Assembly: GCF_028728205.1 (NCBI RefSeq)
Contig: NZ_JAQYUU010000009.1
Coordinates: 62,001-126,000, forward strand
Length of the DNA stretch: 64,000 nucleotides
Origin: Clostridium sp. 'White wine YQ'
GTDB lineage: Bacteria > Bacillota > Clostridia > Clostridiales > Clostridiaceae
Direction of reading: 5' to 3'
The notes beneath the pieces were generated by a model that was not told where the DNA came from, did no database searches, and saw only the letters and a list, made by a program, of their open reading frames with translations. Shown here piece by piece: positions 54,825 through 63,338 of the stretch; positions within the stretch are counted from its first letter, which is position 1, and the number at the start of each line of letters is the position of its first letter. The position numbers and the translations under genes were made by a program.

Positions 54825-55904
54825 TTAAATCTTCCTATATCGCTTCAAACCTAATATGTTTAGTATTGAAAATACCACAGCAAACAAAAGTAAAATTGAT
54901 AAATAAAATTGTAAATCACTAAAAGTATATGCTTTAATCATTATTCCCTGCAATGATTGTGCCCCATAATATAATGGCATAACATGTGCAATATATTGAA
55001 GCCAATTTGACATGGTTTCTATAGGTATTAAGCCAGTGAAAAATATTTGAGGAATAACCACAATAGGAATAAATTGCATCATCTGAAATTCTGAATTAGC
55101 AAAGGTTGACAGCAATATTCCTAAAGATAGAGCAACAAAAGCTATAATGATATTAGTAAGCAGTACTAGAAAAATATTACCTTCCATTCTTATGTTTAGT
55201 ACATATATAGAAAAGAGTACGACTATAACTGTCTGAATGATTGCAAATATTCCATATCCTAATAAATAACCAAACACTATATCACTTCTTTTGATTGGTG
55301 TTGATAACAACTTTTCTAAAGTTTTTGAAGTTCTTTCTTTTAATAAAGATATTCCTGATATTAAAAATACAAAGAAGAATACAAAGAAACCTATCAATAT
55401 AGGACTAAGTGTATCAAAGAAAGATAAATTTTCATCTCCATACACATAACTATTTTCTACTGAAATGGCCTTTTGTTGCATGTTAGTCTTACCACTTACT
55501 TGGGCTACTTTAGAGGACAAAACTTCTAGTTGTTCCTTTGCAAGAGTGCCTTGAACTTTAGCTTTTATTTGCGCGCTATCAGAGGGAGTGCTGTTTTCGT
55601 AAGTTATACTTAATTTGTCATTATCCTTACTAATAAAAGCTTTTAAATTATCGGTAGTTATTGTATCTTTTACATTTGCATTATCATCATATTTTATTAT
55701 TTTTATATCAGCTGCCTCTAGATCTTTATTAAAGCTCTCGCTAGTATCATATACGCCAACATTCAGTACGGATTTATTATTTGAATTAAATAAAAAGTTT
55801 ACCAAGGTTAAGAGAATTAAAGGAGCAATCATCATAAGGGCTAAGGTTCTTTTATCTCTGAGTGTTTGTATTATAATTCTTTTTACTAATGCAAGTATTA
55901 TCAT
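54825..55904 (-). CDS. ABC-2 family exporter permease (YhgE/YadH-like)
   Basis: A 359-residue permease. It has one N-terminal helix (about 20-38), a large extracytoplasmic domain (to about 170), then five helices with the ABC-2 signature LLKERTSKTLEKLLSTPIKRSDIVFGYLLGYG. It pairs with the ATPase 14 bases upstream and is probably repressed by the TetR protein at 56810. It is a drug or lipid exporter of unknown cargo. Confidence 0.9.
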   Translation of the reverse strand: MIILALVKRIIIQTLRDKRTLALMMIAPLILLTLVNFLFNSNNKSVLNVGVYDTSESFNKDLEAADIKIIKYDDNANVKDTITTDNLKAFISKDNDKLSITYENSTPSDSAQIKAKVQGTLAKEQLEVLSSKVAQVSGKTNMQQKAISVENSYVYGDENLSFFDTLSPILIGFFVFFFVFLISGISLLKERTSKTLEKLLSTPIKRSDIVFGYLLGYGIFAIIQTVIVVLFSIYVLNIRMEGNIFLVLLTNIIIAFVALSLGILLSTFANSEFQMMQFIPIVVIPQIFFTGLIPIETMSNWLQYIAHVMPLYYGAQSLQGIMIKAYTFSDLQFYLSILLLFAVVFSILNILGLKRYRKI

Positions 55905-55918
55905 ATAAATGGCCTCCT

Positions 55919-56617
55919 TTATAGAAATATTTCTTCTACTGTATTTACTTTAAATTGTTGCTTTAGTTCGTCCACACTTCCAGTTGCAATAATATTTCCT
56001 TCTCTTATTAAAACTAATTTATCGCATTTTTCAGCCTCATCTATAACATGAGTTGTTAATATTATTGTTTTGCCTTCTGATTTTAAAGCCTTTAATTCTT
56101 CCCATATACTAAATCTTAACTTGGGGTCAATGCCAACAGTAGGTTCATCTAATATAAGAAGTCTAGGATCTTGTATTAAAGAAATTGCTAGAGAGAGCCT
56201 TCTTTTCATACCCCCTGAATAATTACTTACCTTTTTAGATAATTCATTTTCAAGATTAACGAGCTTTGAAGTATATTCTATTCGGGATTTAATTTGATTT
56301 TTAGATAGCCTGTATAATTTACAGAAAAATTCTAAGTTTTCTTTTCCAGTTAACTCTTCATATAAAGCATCTGATTGTGCCATATAGCCAATATCATTTA
56401 AAACCTTTAAGTTAGGAATTCTTTTGCCTAATAGCTCAATAGATCCAGTATCTACTTTTTCCATACCTATTATGGATTTTACAAGGGTAGTTTTTCCTGA
56501 ACCAGAAGGGCCAATGAAACCAATAATTTCACCCTCATTAAGGGTAAGATTTATATTGTTTAGAACAGTAATATTAGAATATTTCTTAACTAAATTTGAA
56601 ATTCTTACAACATCCAT
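55919..56617 (-). CDS. ABC transporter ATP-binding protein
   Basis: A 232-residue ATPase with Walker A GPSGSGKT, the signature YSGGMKRRLSLA, Walker B LLILDEPTVGID and the switch TTHVIDEAEK. TAGGAGGATAA just upstream selects the ATG at 56617; nine further codons of open frame are not needed. It powers 54825-55904. Confidence 0.93.
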   Translation of the reverse strand: MDVVRISNLVKKYSNITVLNNINLTLNEGEIIGFIGPSGSGKTTLVKSIIGMEKVDTGSIELLGKRIPNLKVLNDIGYMAQSDALYEELTGKENLEFFCKLYRLSKNQIKSRIEYTSKLVNLENELSKKVSNYSGGMKRRLSLAISLIQDPRLLILDEPTVGIDPKLRFSIWEELKALKSEGKTIILTTHVIDEAEKCDKLVLIREGNIIATGSVDELKQQFKVNTVEEIFL

Positions 56618-56723
56618 TTTTATCCTCCTATTGTAGGGTCTCATATAAGTAACCCAAAACGCTATAAATTAACAATGTGTTGATTAGTTTCTCATACTTC
56701 TATTATAATTAAGCTATGATAAA

Positions 56724-56753
56724 GAACAATAATCACCATAGATACTATTGTTC
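56724..56753. promoter_or_regulatory. Inverted repeat, candidate TetR operator
   Basis: GAACAATA (56724-56731) and TATTGTTC (56746-56753) are separated by 14 bases between the divergent ABC operon and TetR gene. Confidence 0.4.
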
Positions 56754-56809
56754 ATTAATAGACAAATAATATGTATGTGTTCATTATCTTACTTTTAAGG
56801 AGAAGTTAT

Positions 56810-57409
56810 ATGGATAGAAGAAGTAGTAAAACTAAAAAACTGTTAGAAGATGCTTTAATAAAGCTAATGATAGAAAAAGGTTTTGATAAGATAAGCATAA
56901 AAGATTTAACAGAAGAAGCAGATATTAATAGGGGGACATTCTACCTGCATTATAAAGATAAGTATGACCTGCTAGAGCAAAAAGAAGATGAATTCCTAAA
57001 AGAATTCACTAATCTAGCAGAAAGTATATCTAAAAAATATCCTAGGGATTTTAAGTTGCTTTCAAAAAAAGAAAATTTACTGCAGGTTTTCAATTTTGTG
57101 TATGCTTACATAAAGCAAAATTCTGACTTCATGAAAGTTTTATTAGGAGCTAATGGGGATTTAAATTTTCAGATGAAACTTAAAAACTTCATTGAAAGTA
57201 TGTTGATAAAAAATGTAGAAGTAGAATTTGTGGGTGAAATTAAATTGAAATATATAGGTGCTGTTGCAGCATCAGCTCAGTTAGGTATTATACAAAAATG
57301 GCTTAGAACTGGTATGGAAGAAAGTCCAGAGGAATTAGCGGTATTTGTGAGTGATGTTGTATATACCATATATAATGGAGTGTTAAAGACAAATGTTGAT
57401 ATAAAATAG
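56810..57409 (+). CDS. TetR/AcrR-family regulator
   Basis: A 199-residue regulator with the helix-turn-helix LMIEKGFDKISIKDLTEEADINRGTFYLHYKDKYDLLEQ and a C-terminal domain of the TetR_C/DhaS-like type. AAGGAG selects ATG 56810. It is divergent from the ABC exporter and probably controls it. Confidence 0.92.
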   Translation: MDRRSSKTKKLLEDALIKLMIEKGFDKISIKDLTEEADINRGTFYLHYKDKYDLLEQKEDEFLKEFTNLAESISKKYPRDFKLLSKKENLLQVFNFVYAYIKQNSDFMKVLLGANGDLNFQMKLKNFIESMLIKNVEVEFVGEIKLKYIGAVAASAQLGIIQKWLRTGMEESPEELAVFVSDVVYTIYNGVLKTNVDIK

Positions 57410-57446
57410 TTATTAAATTAAATTTTTAAAAGTAATTAATATTAAT

Positions 57447-57489
57447 AACAATAGGAGACGGATGATAACATCACCCGCCTCCTATTGTT
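57447..57489. terminator. Terminator between convergent genes
   Basis: AACAATAGGAG (57447-57457) pairs with CTCCTATTGTT (57479-57489), with an inner CGG..TGAT/ATCA..CCG extension. It serves the TetR gene and folA. Confidence 0.8.
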
Positions 57490-57974
57490 TATTTTCTAAC
57501 TAAGTCAGTAAATTGATATGTTAAATTATTTTCTTCAAAAACTTTACTCTCTAATACTGGCGTCCACTCATTTTCGTTTATACTTGGGAAAAAAGTATCT
57601 GCACCGAAATCTTTAAATACCTTTGTAAGATACAACTTGTTTGAATAAGGTAAGAATGCTGAGTAAATTTCTCCGCCGCCAATTATAAAAGCTTCTTCTT
57701 CTGAGTGGTGATATTTTTCAACTACAGCATCTAAGGAGTTAACAACTTCTACCTGAGGGTCATCTACAGAAAAATCATTATCTCTAGTTAAAATTACGTG
57801 ATGTCTATTAGGTAAAACTTTAGGCAATGATTCAAAAGTTTTTCTACCCATAATGATAGTTTTACCAGAAGTAATCTCCTTAAATCTTCTTAAATCACTA
57901 GGTAATCTCCAAAGTAAGTCATTATTTTTACCAATAGCATTATTTTCAGCTACTGCTACTATTATGGAAAGCAT
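57489..57974 (-). CDS. folA: Dihydrofolate reductase
   Basis: A 161-residue enzyme with the family start MLSIIVAVAENNAIGKNNDLLWRLPSDLRRFKEITSGKTIIMGRKTFESL and the later EEAFIIGGGEIYSAFL. It regenerates tetrahydrofolate after thymidylate synthase. AAGGAGG precedes the ATG. It lies 140 bases after thyA on the same strand. Confidence 0.97.
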   Translation of the reverse strand: MLSIIVAVAENNAIGKNNDLLWRLPSDLRRFKEITSGKTIIMGRKTFESLPKVLPNRHHVILTRDNDFSVDDPQVEVVNSLDAVVEKYHHSEEEAFIIGGGEIYSAFLPYSNKLYLTKVFKDFGADTFFPSINENEWTPVLESKVFEENNLTYQFTDLVRK

Positions 57975-58114
57975 GATATAAAACCTCCTTCTATTGGTTC
58001 AATAAATTCTTAAGTTTCTTAGTATTCTTATATTTTAAAGTTTATATAAATATTCCTTTGTTAAAGAAACTTAGTATACACTTAATCTTAATTTGTAGTT
58101 TATTATGTTAATTG

Positions 58115-58957
58115 CTATATCCCTAATTCAAACTTTAATTGTGGTTTAACCGGTTCGTAGTCAAGCATTTCAAAATCATCTATAGTAAAGTCATAGAAGT
58201 TTGTTTTACCTTCTTTAAGTATTAGTTTAGGTTGTTTACTACTAGGTGTTCTAGCGATTAATTCTTTTGCCTGATCTATATGTCTGTCATAAATATGTAG
58301 GTTATCAACAACATGCATAAACACACCAGGCTTTAAACCAACATGTCTTGCTACCATCATCATTAATGCAACATATTGAATTTTATTTATATGACCAGCA
58401 GTGCAATAATCTGAACTTCTTTGATGAAGAGTTACATCAAGATACTCTCCTCTAACAGACCAAACTGTAAGGAATGCACAAGGATACAAGCCGGCAGTTT
58501 CTTCAAAATCTGCATACTGATATAAATCTATAATATGTCTTCTAGTATAAGGCTCATTTTCTAAGCCATTTAAAAGTTTATTCATTAAGTCATATTTTTT
58601 TACAGTAGCACCATACCTTTGTCCAATAGTTCTAGTACCATTGATTTCCCAATCGGCCCACCAAGTAATTCCCATTTCCTCTAATACGGAAAGTTCATTT
58701 GAAGCTTTTTGATATATCCACAAAATCTCTTTGATGCTAGACTTCCAAGCGATTGGTCTAAGTGTGGTTATGGGAAAATCTCCTTTAGATATATCATATT
58801 TTTCTACAACTTGGTTTATGTATATTGTGTGTGCTGGCGTACCGTCTTTATATTGTGGTCTTATTTTATGACCTTGAGTACTTATTCCATTAGTAATAAT
58901 GTCATTTAGTGTATCTTTAAATAATTTATCTGTTTTAGATATAAAATGTGTCGTCAT
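58115..58957 (-). CDS. thyA: Thymidylate synthase
   Basis: A 280-residue ThyA that makes dTMP from dUMP with methylene-tetrahydrofolate. The catalytic Cys lies in LYPCAFLTVWSV, and the dUMP site in RSSDYCTAGHINKIQY and HVVDNLHIYDRH. The active-site loop is not the usual PPCHxLxQF form. The C-terminal FYDFTIDDFEMLDYE resembles the B. subtilis ThyA-type branch (as recalled). An isoleucine rather than Val ends the chain. Confidence 0.95.
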   Translation of the reverse strand: MTTHFISKTDKLFKDTLNDIITNGISTQGHKIRPQYKDGTPAHTIYINQVVEKYDISKGDFPITTLRPIAWKSSIKEILWIYQKASNELSVLEEMGITWWADWEINGTRTIGQRYGATVKKYDLMNKLLNGLENEPYTRRHIIDLYQYADFEETAGLYPCAFLTVWSVRGEYLDVTLHQRSSDYCTAGHINKIQYVALMMMVARHVGLKPGVFMHVVDNLHIYDRHIDQAKELIARTPSSKQPKLILKEGKTNFYDFTIDDFEMLDYEPVKPQLKFELGI

Positions 58958-59086
58958 AAATTCACCTCTAAATAAGATTTAATAATATTATAGCATAGTT
59001 AAATATTTAGTTATAATAAATAGTTATTTTAATAGCTAAAAATGATATAATATTAAGTAGTTTAAATAGAAGATGAGGTGAGTTCC

Positions 59087-60709
59087 TTGGCTTATAGAGC
59101 ATTATATAGAGAGTGGAGACCACAAAAATTTGAGGATGTTGTTGGGCAAGAGCATATAACTACTACCCTAAAAAATCAGATATTAACAAATAGAATAGCG
59201 CATGCTTACTTATTTTGCGGGACAAGAGGAACAGGTAAGACTTCAACTGCTAAGGTATTTTCAAAGGCTTTAAATTGTTTAAACCTTGTGGATGGTGAGC
59301 CTTGCAATGAATGTGAAATGTGTAAGAAAATAAATGCAGGTTTAGCTATAGATATAAATGAAATGGATGCTGCTTCAAGAAATAAGGTAGAGAATATTAG
59401 AGATATTATTGATGAAGTTCAATATCCACCACAAGAAGCTAAATATAAGATTTACATAATGGATGAAGCTCACATGTTAACGACTGGTGCAGTAAATGCA
59501 TTTTTAAAAACATTAGAAGAGCCCCCAAGTAATGTAATATTTATTTTGGCAACAACAGATCCACAAAAGTTACCTATAACAATTCTCTCTAGATGTCAAA
59601 GATTTGATTTTAAAAGAATTTCTAATGAGCATATGATTGCTAGGCTTAGGAAGATTGTTAAAGAACAAGGTGTTTTTGCTGATGATAAGAGTTTGAGCCT
59701 TATTACTAGAGTTTCGGATGGAGCAATGAGAGATTCATTAAGTATATTAGATCAGGCTATCTCTATGGGGGATGGGAAGGTCGATTATGAACAGCTAGTA
59801 TCAATGCTTGGTCTTGTAACCAATGAGTATTTGTTTAAAATCACCAGTTCAATTATTGAAAAAGATATAGAGAAGTCTATGAGGACTATTGAAGAAATAG
59901 TACTTTCAGGTAAGGATATAGGACTTTTTATTAAGGACTTAACTAGCCATTTTAGAAATCTTCTAATGACAAAGGTTACAAATAATCCTGAAGAAATATT
60001 AGATATGTCAGAAGAAAATATCGAGCTACTAAAGGCGCAGGGAGAAAGACTAAGATATGAAGAAATTATGAGGGATGTCAGAATTCTTCAAGAAGCAGAG
60101 GAAAATTCTAAGGCTAGTAAGCAAGCTAGAATATATCTTGAGTTAGCAACTATAAAAATGTGTAAAATAGAGTTTGATATGTCAAAGGAAACTCTATTAG
60201 CAAGAATAAATAGATTAGAAGAAGCATTAAGATCTGGAAAGGTTACAGTAGCTTCTAAACCACAGGATGAAACTCAGGGGATAGAACCGGAGAAAAACCA
60301 AAAGACTATGAGGAAGCAAGAAGTTCAAAGAGAAGCAACTATTACTCACAGCTTTAATGAAGATTCAAAAGTTACTTTAGACGATGTAAAAAGATACTGG
60401 AGAGATATTCTAGAGAGATTTAAGGCTAGAAGAGCAATGGTAATATATGCATCATTATCAACAGGAAAACCGGTAGCTTGTAAAAATGGTGTGGTTGAAA
60501 TTCTATATGATGATGAATATGCATTCAACAAGAAAAGACTTGAACAGCTTGAAAACTCTAAAATCGTTAATGAAGTGTTTAGTGAGATACTAAAGGATGG
60601 AGTTAAGGTAGTTTACACAATAATTAGTAAGGAAAGTACAGAAAAAAATACTGAAGATATACTTAGAGAAACGATAGGGGAAGAAGCTTTAGAGATTTTG
60701 GATGAATAG
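59087..60709 (+). CDS. dnaX: DNA polymerase III subunits gamma/tau
   Basis: A 540-residue clamp-loader ATPase: start AYRALYREWRPQKFEDVVGQEHI, Walker A CGTRGTGKTS, zinc Cys CNECEMC, Walker B YIMDEAHML, and sensor-1 ILATTDPQKLPITILSRCQRFDF. The C-terminal tau-like region extends to 540. The TTG at 59087 is preferred because GAGGTGAG at 59075-59082 is its ribosome site; the GTG at 59078 is part of that site. It begins the dnaX-ybaB-recR-yaaL-bofA block. Confidence 0.95.
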   Translation: MAYRALYREWRPQKFEDVVGQEHITTTLKNQILTNRIAHAYLFCGTRGTGKTSTAKVFSKALNCLNLVDGEPCNECEMCKKINAGLAIDINEMDAASRNKVENIRDIIDEVQYPPQEAKYKIYIMDEAHMLTTGAVNAFLKTLEEPPSNVIFILATTDPQKLPITILSRCQRFDFKRISNEHMIARLRKIVKEQGVFADDKSLSLITRVSDGAMRDSLSILDQAISMGDGKVDYEQLVSMLGLVTNEYLFKITSSIIEKDIEKSMRTIEEIVLSGKDIGLFIKDLTSHFRNLLMTKVTNNPEEILDMSEENIELLKAQGERLRYEEIMRDVRILQEAEENSKASKQARIYLELATIKMCKIEFDMSKETLLARINRLEEALRSGKVTVASKPQDETQGIEPEKNQKTMRKQEVQREATITHSFNEDSKVTLDDVKRYWRDILERFKARRAMVIYASLSTGKPVACKNGVVEILYDDEYAFNKKRLEQLENSKIVNEVFSEILKDGVKVVYTIISKESTEKNTEDILRETIGEEALEILDE

Positions 60710-61059
60710 AGAGTTTTAATTGTGAAACTCAATTTATACTTGTTTGAAAGTTGCGGCTTCTGGCAATTAGAAAGTTGCGGCTTCTGGCAACTTTCATTCT
60801 GGCATGTATAAATTGATAGTTGAACTAAAAACTCTAGACAATTAGGAAATTTTTGAGGTTTTTAAAGCAACTAAAATTTATAGATTCCATAAAATCGTTA
60901 AGAGCCACGATTTTATGATACCTATAAATTAAGTTTTATTAAAAAAACCTCTAGATTATATATAATCTAAAGATTTCGGCTAATTCTCCTCCTTAAAAAC
61001 ATCTTAGGGTCGAACCAATTAAGCAGAGATGTTTTTAAAGCGGACAATTAGGAAATTTT
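60710..61059 (+). other. Densely structured intergenic region between dnaX and ybaB
   Basis: No gene. Long stem AGAGTTTT..CAATTTATAC (60710-60739) with GTATAAATTG..AAAACTCT (60806-60835). Inside is a 24-base tandem repeat (60746 and 60770), whose second unit forms GAAAGTTGC/GCAACTTTC. Next, nested stems 60855-60951 contain CATAAAATCGT/ACGATTTTATG and AATTTATAG/CTATAAATT. An 18-base palindrome lies at 60952-60969, and TTAAAAACATCT (60993) pairs with AGATGTTTTTAA (61027). A 17-base direct repeat GACAATTAGGAAATTTT occurs at 60837 and 61043. Function unknown. Confidence 0.6.
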
Positions 61060-61137
61060 AAGAGATTATATATATATAGCAAAATCAAATAATATAATAT
61101 ATAATAATGAATAGATAAAATTTAAGGAGGGTATCAC

Positions 61138-61479
61138 ATGGCAAAAGGTGGTTTTCCAGGCGGCGGACTTGGAAATATGAATAATTTAATGAAGCAAGCT
61201 CAAAAACTTCAACAACAAATGGAAGAAATGCAAAAAGAATTAGAAGTAGCTGAATTCGAAGCAACAGTTGGAGGGGGAGCCGTTCTAGTTAAAGTTAATG
61301 GTAAAAAGGAAGTAACTCACATAGAGATAAAACCAGAAGTAGTAGATCCAGATGATGTAGAAATGCTTCAAGATTTAGTACTTAGTGCTGTAAATCAAGC
61401 GATGAAAAAAGCTGATGAAGAAACAAGTAGTAAAATGGGAAAATTAACTGGTGGCATGAATATGCCAGGATTATTTTAA
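61138..61479 (+). CDS. YbaB/EbfC nucleoid-associated protein
   Basis: A 113-residue DNA-binding dimer. It has a Gly-rich start, coiled helix [21 protein letters not shown], then [48 protein letters not shown]. It lies between dnaX and recR as in most bacteria. AAGGAGGG precedes the ATG; a TATAAT-like -10 lies near 61092, so it may have its own promoter. Confidence 0.95.
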   Translation: MAKGGFPGGGLGNMNNLMKQAQKLQQQMEEMQKELEVAEFEATVGGGAVLVKVNGKKEVTHIEIKPEVVDPDDVEMLQDLVLSAVNQAMKKADEETSSKMGKLTGGMNMPGLF

Positions 61480-61485
61480 TTAACT

Positions 61486-61518
61486 ATAGGCATACAGGTG
61501 TATCTGTATGCCTATTTT
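61486..61518 (+). terminator. Terminator of ybaB
   Basis: ATAGGCATACAG (61486-61497) pairs with CTGTATGCCTAT (61504-61515), then TTT. It abuts structured element copy B. Confidence 0.85.
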
Positions 61519-61710
61519 ACTCATTAGGATTTATAGAATTATAATATTCTGGATAACATTATAAGCTTGAATTATAATTTAAAAGCTTACTAGAATCTCC
61601 TAATGAGTAAAAAACAGAATTAGTCGCCTGCCAATTTTTCCTCACATGCGTTTGGAAAGGCAGATGCGAGAAAAAAATCGACGGCTCACAATCGCCTTGA
61701 CGATTTTTTT
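61516..61710 (+). ncRNA. Structured RNA-like element, copy B
   Basis: About 195 nt with the same plan as copy A at 52871. Outer stem TTTACTCATTAGGA (61516-61529) with TCCTAATGAGTAAA (61598-61611). Hairpin 61624-61669 (TCGC/GCGA, CTGCC/GGCAG, TTTCC/GGAAA). Terminator AAAAAAATCG (61671-61680) with CGATTTTTTT (61701-61710), holding GGC/GCC where copy A has AGC/GCT. Possible promoter TTGAAT-N18-TAGAAT (61567-61596). It lies between ybaB and recR. Confidence 0.65.
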
Positions 61711-61814
61711 ATAATCCTTTAAAGTTCTCCATTATGAGTGATAAAAAAGTTTTTATATAAAGAATTAATTTAAAATATTAGATTATAATAATACAGAAAG
61801 GAAGTTATGAAATT

Positions 61815-62411
61815 ATGGATTTCTATCCAGTTGCTATAGAGAAACTTATTGAAGAGTTTGCAAAGTTGCCTAGCGTAGGGCAAAAAACCGCGCAAAGGTT
61901 AACGTTACATATACTTAACTTACCTGAAGAGGAAGTAAAAGAATTTGCTAGAGCATTAGTACAGGCAAGAGGAACTATTAAATATTGTTCTATTTGTGGG
62001 AATTTCACAGATAAAGATCCTTGTGCCATATGTTCAAATCCTAACAGAGAGAAACAAGTTATATGTGTGGTTGAGCAACCAAAAGATATTATGACTATGG
62101 AAAAGGTTAAAGAGTTTAATGGGGTATATCATGTTTTACATGGCAATATATCTCCAATGCAAGGAAGAGGACCGCAGGATATTAGAATTAGAGAATTAGT
62201 TGCAAGAATGAATTCCGATGTAAAAGAAGTTATAGTTGCTACAAATCCTAACATAGAAGGTGAAGCTACAGCGATGTACATATCCAAGATACTTAAACCG
62301 TTGGATGTTAAAGTAACAAGAATAGCTGCAGGTATACCAGTAGGTGGGGATTTAGATTATGCTGATGAGGTAACTTTATCTAAGGCACTAGAGGGAAGAA
62401 AAGAAATCTAA
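61815..62411 (+). CDS. recR: Recombination protein RecR
   Basis: A 198-residue recombination mediator. It has a helix-hairpin-helix ([18 protein letters not shown]), a four-Cys zinc finger ([16 protein letters not shown]), and a Toprim domain with [26 protein letters not shown] and [15 protein letters not shown]. It acts with RecF/RecO in gap repair. It is preceded by structured element B rather than being tightly coupled to ybaB. Confidence 0.97.
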   Translation: MDFYPVAIEKLIEEFAKLPSVGQKTAQRLTLHILNLPEEEVKEFARALVQARGTIKYCSICGNFTDKDPCAICSNPNREKQVICVVEQPKDIMTMEKVKEFNGVYHVLHGNISPMQGRGPQDIRIRELVARMNSDVKEVIVATNPNIEGEATAMYISKILKPLDVKVTRIAAGIPVGGDLDYADEVTLSKALEGRKEI

Positions 62412-62482
62412 ATTTTCAACTTAAATGAATATCTCATATAAATTCAGTCAATAATTTGAATATAAATTATTGGAGGGGTTAT

Positions 62483-62755
62483 ATGAATAGGAAATTTATT
62501 CTAGAATCATTATTGAAAAAGAAGGTAACCAATGAAGTTTCTTTGATTAAAGATATTGAACAAGCCGTAAAGGATATTAAGGTTGCAGAAAGTATGTTTG
62601 AAAGTGTAAGTGATCCTAAACTTATAGAAATTGCAATTTATTCTGAAGAAGTTGCTAGAAAAAGACTAGATTTCTTATTGAGAGAAGCAAAGGATAACAA
62701 TTCAAAAGTAGATAATGCTTATGTAGTAGAGAAAAGTTCAGGGTTAGCTGAATAA
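62483..62755 (+). CDS. DUF2508 (YaaL-like) protein
   Basis: A 90-residue helical protein with SLIKDIEQAVKDIKVAESMFESVSDPKLIEIAIYSEEVARKRLDFLLREAK. It lies between recR and bofA, as yaaL does in Bacillus. GGAGGGG selects ATG 62483; the nine codons upstream are not needed. Function unknown. Confidence 0.9.
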   Translation: MNRKFILESLLKKKVTNEVSLIKDIEQAVKDIKVAESMFESVSDPKLIEIAIYSEEVARKRLDFLLREAKDNNSKVDNAYVVEKSSGLAE

Positions 62756-62774
62756 ATAAATGGGGGTATGGGAT

Positions 62775-63035
62775 ATGTTTCCAGTAGAAATTTTTTACGG
62801 AATAATAAGCTTAATAATATTAGTAATATTATTTAAGGTATTTGCATGGCCTATTAAGATGCTTGGAAAATTAATAATTAATGGCATATTAGGAGTTTTA
62901 CTCCTAGTAGTAGTTAATTTTATAGGAGGGCCATTTGGAATCAATATTGGAGTGAATATTGTAACAGCTTTAGTAGCAGGCTTCTTTGGTATTCCAGGGG
63001 TAATAGTTATGATAGTATTTAAACTATTCTTTTAA
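62775..63035 (+). CDS. bofA: Pro-sigma-K processing inhibitor BofA family
   Basis: An 86-residue membrane protein with two to three helices (VLFKVFAWPIKMLGKLIINGILGVLLL, and INIGVNIVTALVAGFFGIPGVIVM). It holds SpoIVFB-type processing inactive in Bacillus. Many Clostridia keep the gene although sigma-K processing differs. GGGGGT at 62762 favours ATG 62775 over ATG 62760. Confidence 0.9.
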   Translation: MFPVEIFYGIISLIILVILFKVFAWPIKMLGKLIINGILGVLLLVVVNFIGGPFGINIGVNIVTALVAGFFGIPGVIVMIVFKLFF

Positions 63036-63043
63036 AGTTAATA

Positions 63044-63090
63044 AAAAGGTGAAATATCTCAATATATTAGAGAGATATTTCACCTTTTTT
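63044..63090 (+). terminator. Terminator of the recR-bofA operon
   Basis: AAAAGGTGAAATATCTC (63044-63060) pairs with GAGATATTTCACCTTTT (63072-63088), then more Ts. Confidence 0.9.
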
Positions 63091-63097
63091 TGTGATT

Positions 63098-63338
63098 CTT
63101 TCGAATCTAACAAAGACGCATAAAAAAATCTTTGCGATTTTTTTACACGCCTTATGTTATAGATGGGAGTCTTGAGGTATTCAAAACAAAAAATATTAGA
63201 GGTGTAAAGTAAGGAATTAAAGAGTATTCCTATATAACATTAGTATATGTGTATACAAATAATGTGTTACAAAAAATAAATAAAAATTTAATAACGCTAA
63301 TACAATATATAGAAGCAATTATTGACGGAAGGAATTTA
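63098..63338 (+). other. Intergenic region without recognised gene
   Basis: About 240 bases. It holds a small hairpin GATTC-TTTC-GAATC starting at 63094, and a second CAAAGA..TCTTTG hairpin followed by CGATTTTTTTA near 63110-63143, a weak terminator. The end of that motif looks like the terminal CGATTTTTTT of elements A and B, but the rest does not match. No open frame of note. Confidence 0.4.

Noticed and set aside
60640-60655. A-run in dnaX as a programmed frameshift site
   Set aside because: The seven As lie near the 3' end in GAA-AAA-AAT, with no downstream structure or ribosome-site stimulator, and would remove only a few residues.
52871-61710. Elements A and B as a miniature transposon with terminal inverted repeats
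   Set aside because: Conservation continues about 100 bases beyond the right inverted repeat, ends in a terminator, and no target duplications are visible; a structured RNA fits better, though more copies could change this.
63094-63107. GATTC-TTTC-GAATC as a tRNA remnant or attachment site
   Set aside because: It resembles a T-arm only in the TTCGAATC part; no acceptor or anticodon stem is present.
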